Assembly (NCBI RefSeq): GCF_946887195.1
Contig: NZ_CAMPKE010000016.1
Location: forward strand, 32,156-96,155
Direction of reading: 5' to 3'
From: an uncultured Halomonas sp.
GTDB lineage: Bacteria > Pseudomonadota > Gammaproteobacteria > Pseudomonadales > Halomonadaceae
Length of the DNA: 64,000 nt
The position numbers were made by a program, and so were the translations under genes. The notes beneath the pieces are model-generated. The model had not been told where the DNA came from. It was given only the letters and a program-made list of their open reading frames with translations, and did not search any database. Positions 44,250 through 53,801 of this stretch are shown here, one piece after another (position 1 is the first letter of the stretch; the number at the start of each line of letters is the position of its first letter).

Positions 44250-45593
44250 TTACTCGGCGCGATCGCCGTCGTTGGCTTCGCCAGGCGCGGGGCCTTCGGT
44301 GTCGGGCGCGCCCTCGATCCGGCTGGCGAGAATTTTATCGATGCGTCGCCCATCGAGGTCGACGACCTCGAAACGCCACTCGCCCCAATCGAGCGTCTCG
44401 CCGACATCGGGGATATCGCCGCATTTCTCAAGCACGAAACCGCCCAGCGTACCGTAGTGGCGTTCGTGGGGGAAACGCAGCCCATCGACGAACTCCTCGA
44501 CCCGGTCGATCGGCAGGCTGGCATCGAGCAGCCACGAGCCATCGCCGCGCTGCACCGCGTCGCTGTCGTATTCTTCGCCTTCCGGTAGTGAGCCGCCGAC
44601 CGCCGTCAGGATGTCGGTGGGCGTGACGATGCCCTGGAAGGAGCCGTGCCCGTCGACCACTACCGCCATGTGCCGACCGGCCGCGCGGAAGCGCTCGAGC
44701 AGACGCAGCACCGACACCGTCTCGGCGACGATCAGCACATCCTGGACCACTTTCTCGAGATCGACCGTTCCATCGCGCCGGAACTGCTCGAGCAGATCCT
44801 TGACACGCACGAAACCCTTGATGTCATCCACGCCGATTCCGCTGACCGGAAAGCGCGAATGATCGCTGGTGTGGATGCGGTCGAGCACGGCCGCCGAGCT
44901 ATCGTGAATGCCCAGCCAGACGGTGTCGGTGCGCGAGGTCATGACCGAGCGCACGTTGCGATCGGCGATCTTCAGCACGCCCTCGATCATTTCCCGCTCC
45001 TTGGGCTCGAACACGCCGGTTCGCGTGCCCTCGGCGATCATCGCTCGCACTTCGTCTTCACTGACCTCATCACCACGCTCGCTATCCACCCGCAGCAGCC
45101 GCAACAGATTCTCCGTCGAGATTCGCAGCAGCCAGACGGCGGGCGCGGCGATTCGGGAGAGCAGTTCCATGAACGGCATCACCAGTGCGGCGATGGCCTC
45201 GGGATGCGTCATGGCGATGCGCTTGGGCACCAACTCGCCCAGTATCAGCGAGAAGTAGGTGATTGCCGCCACCACGAGCACGTAGCTGAGCGTCTGCGCA
45301 TAGGCGCCGACGAGCGGCAACCCGGCCAGGAGCTCTTGGACCGGTTCCGACAGGGCCGCCGCACCGAACGCGCCGGCGATGATACCGATCAGGGTGATGC
45401 CGACCTGTACCGTCGATAGAAAGCCGGTCGAGTTCTCCTTGACCTCGATGGCCCGCGCCGCGCCGCGGCTACCGGCATCCGCGCGCTGCTTCAGCCGGGT
45501 CGTACGCGCCGTTACCAACGCGATCTCCGACATGGCGAAGAAGCCGTTCAGCAGGATGAGGAAAAGTAGGATGACTAGATTGATGACCAGCAT
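44250..45593 (-). CDS. CNNM/CorC family membrane protein with CBS domains (UPF0053)
   Basis: A 447-residue protein of the hemolysin/YtfL-like family. An N-terminal DUF21/CNNM transmembrane domain (NGFFAMSEIALVTARTTRLKQRA, then GITLIGIIAGAFGAAALSEPV) is followed by a CBS pair (VMTSRTDTVWLGIHDSS to VTPTDILTAVGGSL) and a CorC_HlyC domain (GSWLLDASLPIDRVEEF). Related proteins act in Mg or Co efflux or other cation transport. Convergent to speA; the FAH-family gene lies upstream on the same strand. Confidence 0.9.
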   Translation of the reverse strand: MLVINLVILLFLILLNGFFAMSEIALVTARTTRLKQRADAGSRGAARAIEVKENSTGFLSTVQVGITLIGIIAGAFGAAALSEPVQELLAGLPLVGAYAQTLSYVLVVAAITYFSLILGELVPKRIAMTHPEAIAALVMPFMELLSRIAAPAVWLLRISTENLLRLLRVDSERGDEVSEDEVRAMIAEGTRTGVFEPKEREMIEGVLKIADRNVRSVMTSRTDTVWLGIHDSSAAVLDRIHTSDHSRFPVSGIGVDDIKGFVRVKDLLEQFRRDGTVDLEKVVQDVLIVAETVSVLRLLERFRAAGRHMAVVVDGHGSFQGIVTPTDILTAVGGSLPEGEEYDSDAVQRGDGSWLLDASLPIDRVEEFVDGLRFPHERHYGTLGGFVLEKCGDIPDVGETLDWGEWRFEVVDLDGRRIDKILASRIEGAPDTEGPAPGEANDGDRAE

Positions 45594-45627
45594 TTCACCC
45601 CTACTCCCTGTTGGGCCTGCATGTCAC

Positions 45628-46305
45628 TCAACTGGTGGTACGGGTAGTCAACTCGAATGTCGGCTGGCCCGATAAGGTCAATACGAAATGCAGCTCGCCA
45701 CTGCGCGGCAACGGGCCGACGCCGGCCGGCGTGCCGGTCAATACGACATCGCCCGGCTCCAGCGTGAAGTGCTGGCTCATCTCGGCGAGCAGCGCCGGCA
45801 CCGCGAACAGCATGTCACTGCCATGGCCGGTCTGACGGCGCTCACCGTCGATGTCCAGACTGAAGGTCAGCGCGTTCCAGTCGGGCACCTCATCGATCCT
45901 GACGAAAGGCGACAGCGGACAGGCGCCATCGAAGGCCTTGGCGATCTCCCAGGGGTGGCCCTTCTCTTTCAGCCGCGCCTGCACGTCGCGCAGGGTCAGA
46001 TCCAGTGCCAGACCGACACCCACCACCGCCTTTGCCGCTGCCCCCGGTGCGGCATCGCTCAGCGTCTCGCCGATCAGCAGCGCCAGCTCGGTCTCGAAGT
46101 GCACGTCGCCACGATCGAAGGGAGCGGTGACATGCGCTGCGAGGGAAACGGCACTGGTCGCGGGCTTGATGAACAGCAGCGGCGCACTGGGCACCGGGTT
46201 GTCGAGTTCCCGGGCGTGCTCCGCGTAGTTACGCCCGACGCAGACGATCTTGCCAAGCGGCTTCGAGAAGGGCTGGCCATCGCTGAAATGGGGGACGTAA
46301 CGCAT
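45628..46305 (-). CDS. Fumarylacetoacetate hydrolase family protein
   Basis: A 225-residue enzyme of the FAH fold. It begins MRYVPHF, and KIVCVGRNYAEHARELDN, PLLFIKPATSAV and the metal-binding EXE segment (VHFETELALLIGE) are typical of YcgM/acylpyruvase-like members. Such enzymes hydrolyse or decarboxylate 2-oxo-acylated acids such as acylpyruvate or oxaloacetate. ATG 46305 has GAGGAGAG 7 bases upstream, and a TTG at 46311 is less likely. tRNA-Thr(CGT) lies 48 bases upstream on the same strand. Confidence 0.9.
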   Translation of the reverse strand: MRYVPHFSDGQPFSKPLGKIVCVGRNYAEHARELDNPVPSAPLLFIKPATSAVSLAAHVTAPFDRGDVHFETELALLIGETLSDAAPGAAAKAVVGVGLALDLTLRDVQARLKEKGHPWEIAKAFDGACPLSPFVRIDEVPDWNALTFSLDIDGERRQTGHGSDMLFAVPALLAEMSQHFTLEPGDVVLTGTPAGVGPLPRSGELHFVLTLSGQPTFELTTRTTS

Positions 46306-46352
46306 ACGCAAGCTCTCCTCGAGCGGGCTGTCTGAACCGTGATGATAATCGG

Positions 46353-46425
46353 TGCCGGCGAGTGGATTCGAACCACCGACCTACGCATTACGAATGCGTT
46401 GCTCTGCCAACTGAGCTACGCCGGC
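46353..46425 (-). tRNA. tRNA-Thr (anticodon CGT)
   Basis: A 73-base cloverleaf without encoded terminal A of CCA (ACC follows the acceptor). Acceptor GCCGGCG pairs with CGCCGGC. The anticodon stem-loop has loop TTCGTAA with CGT reading ACG. The T-arm GGTTCGAATCC is standard. Confidence 0.95.
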
Positions 46426-46486
46426 ATGGTCAGCGATGATAGGCAAGAATTCGCCAATCGAACAAGTACCGCATGCCAGCAATGAA

Positions 46487-46654
46487 TCACTCGACGCTTC
46501 TCTCGCTCTCCTGACGCAGCTTGTTGGCAAGCGTACGTAAATATGTCGGCGTCACCGAAGCGATTCCCGCATCGCTCATCGCGTTTGCCAGCCGCAGGTA
46601 GGCCTCTGCATCGCTGCCGGCAAGCCGCACCTCTTCCTGTTCAAGCTCCTTCAT
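46487..46654 (-). CDS. Small hypothetical protein, 55 residues
   Basis: An ORF with ATG at 46654 and GAAGG about 5 bases upstream. It is polar and predicted helical, without a signal peptide, membrane helix or known motif; it contains LAGSDAEAYLRLANAMSDAG and ends in NKLRQESERSVE. It lies between two tRNA genes. Composition is plausible for a real protein, but no family is recognised. Confidence 0.4.
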   Translation of the reverse strand: MKELEQEEVRLAGSDAEAYLRLANAMSDAGIASVTPTYLRTLANKLRQESERSVE

Positions 46655-46866
46655 CGCTACCTTCCATGCCTTCAATTGCGGATCACCCGCCCATGGCGCG
46701 CAGGGGACGAGTACTTAGTGTGGCAGACGATGCCACAACAATGCCTTTCGTCACACTCGGAATTTGCCCATCGCATGAAAAATCGAGATGTACGCAGAAA
46801 ATAAGGCGTCTGAAGGCTGAGGGAATTTTCGATCGGCTGGGAAAGCGAGGACGGGTCGAGGAAACG

Positions 46867-46889
46867 AAAAAAGCCGCCTCATGGGCGAC
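46867..46889 (-). terminator. Terminator of the tRNA-Phe-Gln-Thr operon
   Basis: On the minus strand a 6-bp stem (46884-46889 with 46873-46878, one G-T pair) with a five-base loop is followed by six T. It lies 24 bases after the tRNA-Thr(TGT) gene. Confidence 0.8.
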
Positions 46890-46912
46890 TGGTAACTTGC
46901 TGTTTTTACCCG

Positions 46913-46988
<76 letters not shown>

Positions 46989-47044
46989 GCGGGCAACTTT
47001 CTTCAACTCTTTTCGCGAACAACCTCGCAAAAGAGGCGTTGGTG

Positions 47045-47119
47045 TGGCTGGGGTACCAGGATTCGAACCTGGGAATGCCGATACCAAAAACCGGTGCCTT
47101 ACCACTTGGCTATACCCCA
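47045..47119 (-). tRNA. tRNA-Gln (anticodon TTG)
   Basis: A 75-base gene with encoded CCA. It begins TGGGGTATAGCC, and the loop TTTTGGT holds anticodon TTG, reading CAA. Middle gene of the tRNA operon. Confidence 0.95.
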
Positions 47120-47125
47120 GCAGAT

Positions 47126-47201
47126 TGGTGGCCAGAGACGGAATCGAACCGCCGACACGAGGATTTTCAATCCTCTGCTCTACCGACTGAGCTATCTGGC
47201 C
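47126..47201 (-). tRNA. tRNA-Phe (anticodon GAA)
   Basis: A 76-base gene with encoded CCA. Acceptor GGCCAGA pairs with TCTGGCC, and the loop TTGAAAA holds anticodon GAA. First gene of the tRNA operon, only six bases before tRNA-Gln. Confidence 0.96.
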
Positions 47202-47218
47202 GCTGCCAACGGGGACGT

Positions 47219-47247
47219 ATTTAATCGTAAAGCCTTTGGCCGGTCAA
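47219..47247 (-). promoter_or_regulatory. Promoter of the tRNA-Phe-Gln-Thr operon
   Basis: TTGACC (47247-47242) and TTAAAT (47224-47219) are separated by 17 bases, about 18 bases before tRNA-Phe. The bases after the -10 box are G+C-rich (CGTCCCCG), as in stringently controlled stable-RNA promoters. Confidence 0.7.
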
Positions 47248-47277
47248 GCTTGGTAATTCAAAAAGATGCCATTCGTA

Positions 47278-47304
47278 GAGCAACTGATTACAAGTCAGTT
47301 GCTC
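47278..47304. repeat. Hairpin copy of the tRNA-Thr(TGT) anticodon arm
   Basis: Arms GAGCAACTGA (47278-47287) and TCAGTTGCTC (47295-47304) pair perfectly around TTACAAG. Bases 47283-47304 match 46946-46967 of tRNA-Thr(TGT) over 22 bases, covering the anticodon stem-loop and part of the D-arm side. The copy supplies the last codons and stop of yggX. Confidence 0.7.
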
Positions 47305-47567
47305 GGCGGAACGTACCCCTGCGCCTGGTCGGTTTCGCGGTTATCGAGAAAACGCTCCATCTGCCCCATCAGGTACTCGCGCGATTGCGGATCGAGCAGG
47401 TTGATGTGCTTCTCATTGATCAGCCGGGTCTGCAGCGCCTGCCATTCGTCCCAGGCCTGTTTGGAAACGGTGCGCTGGATCTCCTGGCCCTTCTCGCCGG
47501 GTAGCGGTGGAAAAGGCAGCGCTTCGAGTTCCTGCTGATACTTGCGACAGAATACGGTCTGGGTCAT
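47295..47567 (-). CDS. yggX: Fe(II)-trafficking protein YggX
   Basis: A 90-residue small helical protein involved in iron homeostasis and protection of Fe-S clusters, usually beside mutY. Typical residues are [44 protein letters not shown] and GYVPP at the end. Its ATG overlaps the mutY stop by 4 bases. The terminal codons AGC AAC TGA fall within the tRNA-Thr-like repeat, so the original C-terminus may have been altered. Confidence 0.95.
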   Translation of the reverse strand: MTQTVFCRKYQQELEALPFPPLPGEKGQEIQRTVSKQAWDEWQALQTRLINEKHINLLDPQSREYLMGQMERFLDNRETDQAQGYVPPSN

Positions 47568-48664
47568 TTCGCATTCTCCTTGGCGTGGGTGAGTGGTTGC
47601 GCCAGCGTTTCGAGCAGCGCCCTGACCGGTGCGGCGAGGCCAATGCTGGCAGGTGAGCGTGGGTTATACCAGAGCCGGCCGGTTTCGCCGACGCCGTTGT
47701 CCTCGCGGCCCAGCATCACCGGCTGGGGAGTAATGTGCAGGCGAAAGTGACTGAAGGTATGCGTGAACGGCTGCCACGCGGGCTCCAGGCGAGCCGTGGG
47801 ATCATAGGTTGCCAGCCAGTCGCGCAGCGTGGCGTCATCCTCGAACTGCGGAAAACACCATAGCCCACCCCATAGCCCACTCGGCGGGCGCTGCTCGAGC
47901 AGCACGCGTCCATCGGCGTCGCATAGCAACAGCATGCGCGTATGCCGCTCCGGCAGGGCCTTCTTGGGTTTGGCCTCGGGAAAACGCCGCTCCTCGCCGC
48001 GTGCATGCGCGATACAGACATCGGCGAATGGGCAGATCAGGCAGCTGGGCTTGCCGCGGGTGCATAGCGTAGCGCCCAGATCCATCATCGCCTGGCTGTA
48101 ATCGGGCAGACGCTCGCCCGGCGTGTAACGCTCCGCCAGCTGCCACAGTTCGCGCTGCACCGCGGTTCGCCCCGGCCACCCTTCTACGCCATGCAGACGG
48201 GCAAGCACGCGCTTGACGTTACCATCGAGGATTACCGCACGCCGACCGGTGCTGATGCTGACAATAGCGCCGGCGGTGCTGCGGCCGATACCCGGCAACG
48301 CTGCCATGGCATCCAGGCTATGCACGGGAAATTCACCGGCATGTTCGGCCATGACCACCTGGGCCGCCCGATGCAGGTTGCGCGCACGAGCGTAGTAGCC
48401 AAGTCCGGTCCACAGGTGCAGCACCTCGTCCCGCTCGGCCTCGGCCAGGTGCGCGACGCTGGGAAAGCGCGCCATGAAGCGCTGGTAATAGGGGATGACG
48501 GTGGTGACCTGGGTCTGTTGCAGCATGATTTCCGACACCCACACACGGTATGGCGTCTTGTCGTGCTGCCATGGCAGCGTCTTGCGCCCATGGCGATCGA
48601 ACCAATCGAGCAGGCGCGATTGAAAGGCCTCGGGGGCCAGGTCGATGGCGTGGGTTGTCGTCAT
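47564..48664 (-). CDS. mutY: Adenine DNA glycosylase MutY
   Basis: A 366-residue base-excision enzyme removing adenine opposite 8-oxoguanine. The catalytic glutamate is in [10 protein letters not shown], the helix-hairpin-helix is [12 protein letters not shown], and the [4Fe-4S] ligands are in [17 protein letters not shown] (C-x6-C-x2-C-x5-C). The C-terminal NUDIX-like domain that recognises 8-oxoG follows ([24 protein letters not shown] in parts). Coupled to yggX by overlap. Confidence 0.97.
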   Translation of the reverse strand: MTTTHAIDLAPEAFQSRLLDWFDRHGRKTLPWQHDKTPYRVWVSEIMLQQTQVTTVIPYYQRFMARFPSVAHLAEAERDEVLHLWTGLGYYARARNLHRAAQVVMAEHAGEFPVHSLDAMAALPGIGRSTAGAIVSISTGRRAVILDGNVKRVLARLHGVEGWPGRTAVQRELWQLAERYTPGERLPDYSQAMMDLGATLCTRGKPSCLICPFADVCIAHARGEERRFPEAKPKKALPERHTRMLLLCDADGRVLLEQRPPSGLWGGLWCFPQFEDDATLRDWLATYDPTARLEPAWQPFTHTFSHFRLHITPQPVMLGREDNGVGETGRLWYNPRSPASIGLAAPVRALLETLAQPLTHAKENAK

Positions 48665-48693
48665 GGGGTTTCTTGGCGTTGCATGGGCCGCAT

Positions 48694-48720
48694 AAAAAAG
48701 CGCCGACTCGAAGTCGGCGC
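48694..48720 (-). terminator. Rho-independent terminator of asmA
   Basis: A perfect 9-bp stem (48700-48708 with 48712-48720), loop CGA, is followed on the minus strand by six T. It separates the asmA transcript from mutY. Confidence 0.92.
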
Positions 48721-48742
48721 AGAGACTGGCTTGCTATGGTGC

Positions 48743-51064
48743 TCACTGGAATAGACCACGAAGGGCATCCTTGAGTTCCTCGGAAGTTTCTTCACTCACT
48801 CGTTCATCGAGTTCCTCGCCGATACGCTCGATCGCTTCGCTCTTGAGTTCGTCACCGGCCAACTCGGCCAGCGCCTGCTGAAAGGCTTCGCGGTCGAAAC
48901 TGCACCACTGCGATGGCTCACCGGATAGCATGCCCTCGCAGTGTACCGGCAGCGGCACACGCTCGAGACGCGGATTGACGTTGCAGGCCGCATCGGCGGT
49001 GTCGACGAAGCGCGCCCGGGCATCGTAGGCGAAGCGCTGAGTGGGCAGGTTCACCTGGCCTTCGCCAGTAAGCTGGATACCCGGTACGGTAATCAGCAGA
49101 TCGTCGTTGTGGGCCACGCCATCGGTCACCGTGACGCTGGCCTCGAGCCGCTCGAAGCGGGTGTCCGGGCTCCACTCGCGGCTTGTCGTTTCGCCCTCGA
49201 GCATCGCCACGGCAGTGCACAGCTCCTGCGAAACATTGACGTTGAATACCGCGCCGTCATCGACACGCAAGCTGGCCTGGCCATCGAGGTTGCGTAGCAG
49301 CGTATCCGCCGCGTTGCTTTGCGAGGTGAAGTCGCCGTCGAGCGTGAGCAGGCCGCGTAGCGGCGATGGCTCGCCACTGTAAGCTTCGGCCAGCGGCACG
49401 ATCTGCACGTTCTCGAGCCGTTCCGTGAAGCGCCAGCGAATCGGCCTTTCGCGAACGTCCAGCTCGGCCGTGACGTTGAGCGTGCCATCGTAGAGCCGGG
49501 CGTCGAAACGCTCCAGCCGGTGGCGACCGTCGCTGCCGGCAATCGCCAGCGATGGACTGACCAGGGTGATGCCCTTGACCTTGAGCTCATCGAGCGCCAA
49601 CTGGCCATCCAGGCTAAGCTCACGCAGCGCCTCGACCGGCACCAGCTCGGCCGCCTCGGTAGCCGCGTAGGCCGGCGCCACGCCCAGCATTTCGAGCAGC
49701 GCGGTACTATTCTCGGTGCCCTCTGCCGGCGGCTCGCCCTCTTCCACCGGCGGTGGCAAATAGGCGTCCAGATCGAGCCGGTCGCCTTGCAGGTCGAAGG
49801 CTAGCGAGCGGCCATCCAGCCCCACGCCCAGACTTCCGGCGAGCGTGGTGTCATCGATGGCCAGGGTCAGCTCGGTCAGCCTGGCTTGCTGCAGGTCTCC
49901 CTCGACCGGGCTGGATAGGGCGACACGAGTCAGCGCATCGTCATTGGCCGTATCCAGCGTAACGCCGAAGCGCTCCAGCCAGGGTCGCAACGAGAGCGGC
50001 GCCAGGCTGATATCCCCACTATAGCGAGGCGATGTCAGCAACTCGGTAAACGCTAAATTACCGGTCAGTTTCAGATCGTCATCACTAGTCAACAGAAGAT
50101 CGCGAATCTGTGCGGTCTGGGCCTCGAGGTTGGCCTCGGCGGCAAGCGTCAGATCGAGAGGCAGCGGATCTTCGCCCAATGCCGGATGATTCAGACTGGC
50201 GTCGAGCTGCGCCCCTTCGAGCAGGTAATGACCGCTGTCCAGTTCGGCGACCACCCGCTCGGCCTCGAGTGAAACCGCCTGCTCGCGGTCCTCGAAGTCG
50301 GCCAGTTGAGTCTGTGTTTCCAGCGTTAGCCCTTCGAGTACGTAGCGCCCGTCATTGAGGCCGAGGCGAACCTGGCTTTGCAGGTTGACCTCGCTGGTCA
50401 GGCTGGGAGCGGCGCTGTCGATGACGAAGCTGGCTTCCAGCGGAAAGGAGTTGGCCGGATTGACGTTGGTTCCGGTGATCGAGAGATCGTCCACGGTAAC
50501 GTCCAGGCCGCTGCCAAGATCGGCGTAGTGCACTTCGCTCTCGCGCACCTGCACGCTGGCGATATCCACTGCCACATTAGGCCCATCGCCTTGCATCGAG
50601 GGACCCGCCGAGGCTGGCGCCAGTGCGGCCTCGGCTTCTTTGCCCTGCTCGTTCAGGCGCTCCAGCAGCACTTCCCAATTGCCACTTCCTTGCTCGTTGC
50701 GCACGAGATCCAGACGCATGCCGGTCAATATCAGCCCGTCGATGGCGATCTCACCGGATAGTAACGGCGCGAAAGCCAGGCTGACCTCGGCCCGCTCGAT
50801 CGCAGCGAAAGAGGATTCATCGTGGGGCTGATCGGGTAGCCAGGCGCGCGCATCCTCCACGCTGACGCCCAGGCGCGGATAGAACGACCAGCTCAACGGG
50901 CCTTCCAATGCCAATTCCAGGCCGCTTTGCTGCTGCACCGCTTCGACCAGGCGCGGCTTGAGGTCGTTGGGATCGAAAAAGGTCGTGACGTAGACCACGG
51001 CACCCACCACCACCAGACCCAAAACCCCGATCGCGGCCAGCAGCACTCGCATCAGCCTTTTCAT
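48743..51064 (-). CDS. asmA: AsmA family protein
   Basis: A 773-residue envelope protein with an N-terminal membrane anchor (RVLLAAIGVLGLVVVGAVVYVTTFFDPN in parts) and a long beta-rich periplasmic body. The AsmA N-domain (LKPRLVEAVQQQSGLELALEGPLSWSFYPRLGVSVEDA in parts) and the conserved C-terminal region (LRNLDGQASLRVDDGAVFNVNV and EGQVNLPTQRFAYDARARF) are present. Related bridge-like proteins affect outer-membrane lipid balance. ATG 51064 has GGGAGGG upstream and overlaps the GNAT gene stop by 4 bases. Confidence 0.92.
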   Translation of the reverse strand: MKRLMRVLLAAIGVLGLVVVGAVVYVTTFFDPNDLKPRLVEAVQQQSGLELALEGPLSWSFYPRLGVSVEDARAWLPDQPHDESSFAAIERAEVSLAFAPLLSGEIAIDGLILTGMRLDLVRNEQGSGNWEVLLERLNEQGKEAEAALAPASAGPSMQGDGPNVAVDIASVQVRESEVHYADLGSGLDVTVDDLSITGTNVNPANSFPLEASFVIDSAAPSLTSEVNLQSQVRLGLNDGRYVLEGLTLETQTQLADFEDREQAVSLEAERVVAELDSGHYLLEGAQLDASLNHPALGEDPLPLDLTLAAEANLEAQTAQIRDLLLTSDDDLKLTGNLAFTELLTSPRYSGDISLAPLSLRPWLERFGVTLDTANDDALTRVALSSPVEGDLQQARLTELTLAIDDTTLAGSLGVGLDGRSLAFDLQGDRLDLDAYLPPPVEEGEPPAEGTENSTALLEMLGVAPAYAATEAAELVPVEALRELSLDGQLALDELKVKGITLVSPSLAIAGSDGRHRLERFDARLYDGTLNVTAELDVRERPIRWRFTERLENVQIVPLAEAYSGEPSPLRGLLTLDGDFTSQSNAADTLLRNLDGQASLRVDDGAVFNVNVSQELCTAVAMLEGETTSREWSPDTRFERLEASVTVTDGVAHNDDLLITVPGIQLTGEGQVNLPTQRFAYDARARFVDTADAACNVNPRLERVPLPVHCEGMLSGEPSQWCSFDREAFQQALAELAGDELKSEAIERIGEELDERVSEETSEELKDALRGLFQ

Positions 51065-51513
51065 TGGCACCCTCCCGATGCTAATGGATTGAGTTCGAAA
51101 TAAGAGCCGTTCACCTCGAGCCGATAACCGAGACGCGTCAGCAACAATTGATCCTCCATGTGTAAATGGCTGGCCTCCACGCGCAGTGCACTGTTCCTGT
51201 CGCGCGCCGTTTCCGCGACCAGCGCCAGCAAGCGTGAACCCACGCCGCGCCGACGCGTGGTCTTGCGCACGCAAAAATGCGATAACCACCAGGCATCGGC
51301 GTCCTTGCTTACGCGCACCGCGCCAAGCAACCGGTCGTTGAATAGCGCGCAGCAGAAGGTTCCACCGCTCTCGAGATGCGTGCGCACGAAGTCGTCAATC
51401 GCCAAAGGCAGGCGATTGGAGGGTGCATCCTGGTAGATACGTGCCAGATCGGCCACCGCCTGGGCGTCCCGTGCCCAGCGTGCATGGTCGATTTCCTCTA
51501 GCGTTACCGGCAT
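51061..51513 (-). CDS. GNAT family protein, PanZ-like
   Basis: A 150-residue GNAT-fold protein. The acetyl-CoA loop is FCVRKTTRRRGVGSRLLALV, preceded by FNDRLLGAVRVSKDADAWWLSH. The latter resembles PanZ/PanM, which binds acetyl-CoA and promotes maturation and feedback control of aspartate decarboxylase PanD. Other GNAT enzymes cannot be excluded. Four-base overlap with asmA downstream places both in one transcript. Confidence 0.75.
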   Translation of the reverse strand: MPVTLEEIDHARWARDAQAVADLARIYQDAPSNRLPLAIDDFVRTHLESGGTFCCALFNDRLLGAVRVSKDADAWWLSHFCVRKTTRRRGVGSRLLALVAETARDRNSALRVEASHLHMEDQLLLTRLGYRLEVNGSYFELNPLASGGCQ

Positions 51514-51676
51514 GCATCGTCTCCCTTGGCCGGAACGGCGCCATCATGGCTTCCGTCTTCGTTCCGCATTGTAGCGGATGGCCGTAACGATTCTCTATAA
51601 TGTCAGATTCGGTTGGTAAAGCGCCAACACCTGGGCGACCGAGCTTCGCGGGTCGCCCCCTGGAGGGAGAAGCTGG

Positions 51677-52285
51677 ATGGAAAGCCCGGACATGCCCGAG
51701 CGCATCGCCACGGTGTCGCGCGACACCTCGGAGACCCAGATCACGGTCAGCGTGAATCTCGATGGTCAGGGTCGCCTCAATGCCGAGACCGGCGTGCCGT
51801 TTCTCGATCACATGCTCGACCAGATCGCCCGCCACGGGCTCATCGATCTGGATGTCGTGGCCAAGGGCGATCTGCATATCGACGATCACCACACCGTCGA
51901 GGATCTGGGTATCACACTCGGCCAGGCCTTTGACAAGGCGATCGGCGACAAGCGCGGCATTCGTCGTTATGGCCACGCTTATGTGCCGCTCGATGAAGCA
52001 CTTTCGCGCGTGGTGATCGATTTCTCCGGTCGTCCGGGACTGTTCATGGATGTCGAGTTCACCCGCGCCGCCATCGGTCGCCTGGATACCCAGCTGTTCT
52101 GGGAGTTCTTTCAGGGTTTCGTCAATCATGCCCGGGTGACGCTGCACATCGACAACCTCAAGGGCTTCAACGCCCATCACCAGGCCGAGACCATTTTCAA
52201 GGCCTTTGGCCGCGCGCTGCGCATGGCGGTAGAGCGTGACCCGAGAATGGCCGGGCAGATGCCCTCGACCAAGGGCAGCCTTTGA
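51677..52285 (+). CDS. hisB: Imidazoleglycerol-phosphate dehydratase
   Basis: A 202-residue monofunctional HisB (no phosphatase domain) catalysing the sixth step of histidine synthesis. Metal-binding histidine motifs are [21 protein letters not shown] and, in the second half, [10 protein letters not shown] and [26 protein letters not shown] precedes ATG 51677; an internal ATG at 51692 is also possible. First gene of hisB-hisH-hisA-hisF. Confidence 0.97.
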   Translation: MESPDMPERIATVSRDTSETQITVSVNLDGQGRLNAETGVPFLDHMLDQIARHGLIDLDVVAKGDLHIDDHHTVEDLGITLGQAFDKAIGDKRGIRRYGHAYVPLDEALSRVVIDFSGRPGLFMDVEFTRAAIGRLDTQLFWEFFQGFVNHARVTLHIDNLKGFNAHHQAETIFKAFGRALRMAVERDPRMAGQMPSTKGSL

Positions 52286-52307
52286 TGATCAACCGCGAGG
52301 AGCGAGC

Positions 52308-52955
52308 ATGACGATCGCCGTCATCGACTATGGCATGGGCAACCTCCACTCCGTGGCCAAGGCGTTGGAGCACGTCACCCATGAAAATGTGGTGATCACC
52401 CGCGATCCTCGCTGTATCCGTGGTGCCACGCGGCTCGTTCTACCCGGGCAAGGCGCGATTCGCGATTGCATGGGTGAGCTCGAGCGTACCGAGCTGCGCG
52501 GACTGGTCGATGAACTGCTCGCCGCGCAGAGCAAGCCGCTGCTCGGCATCTGCGTCGGCCAGCAGATGCTGATGCAATCCAGCGAAGAGAATGGCGGCAT
52601 CGAATGTTTGGGGTTTCTGCCTGGCAAGGTACGTCATTACAGCCTGGACATGGTCGGTGACGACGACACGCGCCTCAAGGTGCCGCACATGGGCTGGAAC
52701 CAGGTCAGCCAGCGCCATGAGCATCCGCTCTGGGAAGGCATCGACGATGGCGCGCGCTTCTACTTCGTGCATAGCTATTATGTCGACGCCGAGCGCGACG
52801 ACGACGTCTTCGGCACCACCCGCTACGGCAATATCGAGGCGCATGTCGCCACCGGCCGCGAGGCGGTGTTCGCGGTGCAGTTCCACCCCGAGAAGAGCGC
52901 CGACGCCGGCCTGCGCCTGCTCGAAAATTTCGTTAATTGGGCACCCGCTGTTTAA
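52308..52955 (+). CDS. hisH: Imidazole glycerol phosphate synthase, glutamine amidotransferase subunit
   Basis: A 215-residue class I amidotransferase that passes ammonia to HisF. The catalytic triad is visible as LGICVGQQML (Cys) and VQFHPEKS (His, Glu). GAGGAGCGAGC precedes the ATG at 52308; the in-frame extension from 52236 overlaps hisB and is not used. Confidence 0.97.
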   Translation: MTIAVIDYGMGNLHSVAKALEHVTHENVVITRDPRCIRGATRLVLPGQGAIRDCMGELERTELRGLVDELLAAQSKPLLGICVGQQMLMQSSEENGGIECLGFLPGKVRHYSLDMVGDDDTRLKVPHMGWNQVSQRHEHPLWEGIDDGARFYFVHSYYVDAERDDDVFGTTRYGNIEAHVATGREAVFAVQFHPEKSADAGLRLLENFVNWAPAV

Positions 52956-53043
52956 AGGCGCCCACAACCGCGCCCGATCAATTAAGACACTCCAATGCTG
53001 GATTTCACGGTCGCATAAGCGCCGCGCTGATTAAGGACACGAT

Positions 53044-53799
53044 ATGCTGGTTATCCCCGCCATCGATCTCAAGGATGGCCAATGCGTCCGCTTGAAGCAG
53101 GGGCGCATGGACGACGCCACCACCTACGGCGACGACCCGGTGGCCATGGCCGCGCGCTGGATCGAAACCGGCGCCCGTCGCCTGCACCTGGTGGATCTCA
53201 ACGGCGCTTTCGAGGGCCAGCCGGTCAATGGCGAGGCGGTGACCGCCATCGCCCGTGCCTACCCCGACCTGCCGATCCAGATCGGCGGTGGCATCCGCAG
53301 CGCGGCGACCATCGAGCACTATCTGGCCGCCGGCGTCACTCATGTGATCATCGGCACCCAGGCGGTCAAGCAGCCGGCTTTCGTGACCGAGATGTGCCGC
53401 GCCTTTCCCGGCCATGTCATCGTCGGTCTCGATGCCCGCGACGGCTTCGTCGCCACGGATGGCTGGGCCGAGGTCTCGAGCGTCAAGGCGACCGAGTTGG
53501 CCAAGCGCTTCGCCGATGACGGCGTCTCCTCGATCGTCTATACCGACATCGCCCGCGACGGCATGATGCAGGGCGTCAATATCGAGGCCACCGTCGAGCT
53601 GGCCCGCGAAGGCGGCCTACCGGTGATCGCCTCGGGCGGGGTGACCGATCTCGATGACATTCGCGGTCTTGCCCGGTTTGCCGATCAGGGCATTCTCGGT
53701 GCGATCACCGGCCGTGCGATCTACGAGGGCAGCCTCGATGTCGCCGAAGCGCAGCGGCTTTGCGACCAGCTCGCTGGCACGACCGGCGGGGGGAGATGA
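53044..53799 (+). CDS. hisA: ProFAR isomerase (phosphoribosylformimino-AICAR ribotide isomerase)
   Basis: A 251-residue TIM barrel for the fourth step of histidine synthesis. It starts [20 protein letters not shown], with the catalytic Asp in AIDLKDG, and contains [31 protein letters not shown] and [14 protein letters not shown]. The repeated half-barrel phosphate motifs are present. An 88-base gap separates it from hisH; it overlaps the hisF ribosome-binding region. Confidence 0.97.
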   Translation: MLVIPAIDLKDGQCVRLKQGRMDDATTYGDDPVAMAARWIETGARRLHLVDLNGAFEGQPVNGEAVTAIARAYPDLPIQIGGGIRSAATIEHYLAAGVTHVIIGTQAVKQPAFVTEMCRAFPGHVIVGLDARDGFVATDGWAEVSSVKATELAKRFADDGVSSIVYTDIARDGMMQGVNIEATVELAREGGLPVIASGGVTDLDDIRGLARFADQGILGAITGRAIYEGSLDVAEAQRLCDQLAGTTGGGR

Positions 53800-53801
53800 T
53801 C

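Larger units (their letters stand above)
46426..46912. other. Interval between tRNA-Thr genes
   Basis: This 487-base stretch contains a possible 55-residue ORF (46487-46654, minus) and the terminator of the tRNA operon (46867-46889). Nothing else is recognisable in it. Confidence 0.6.
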
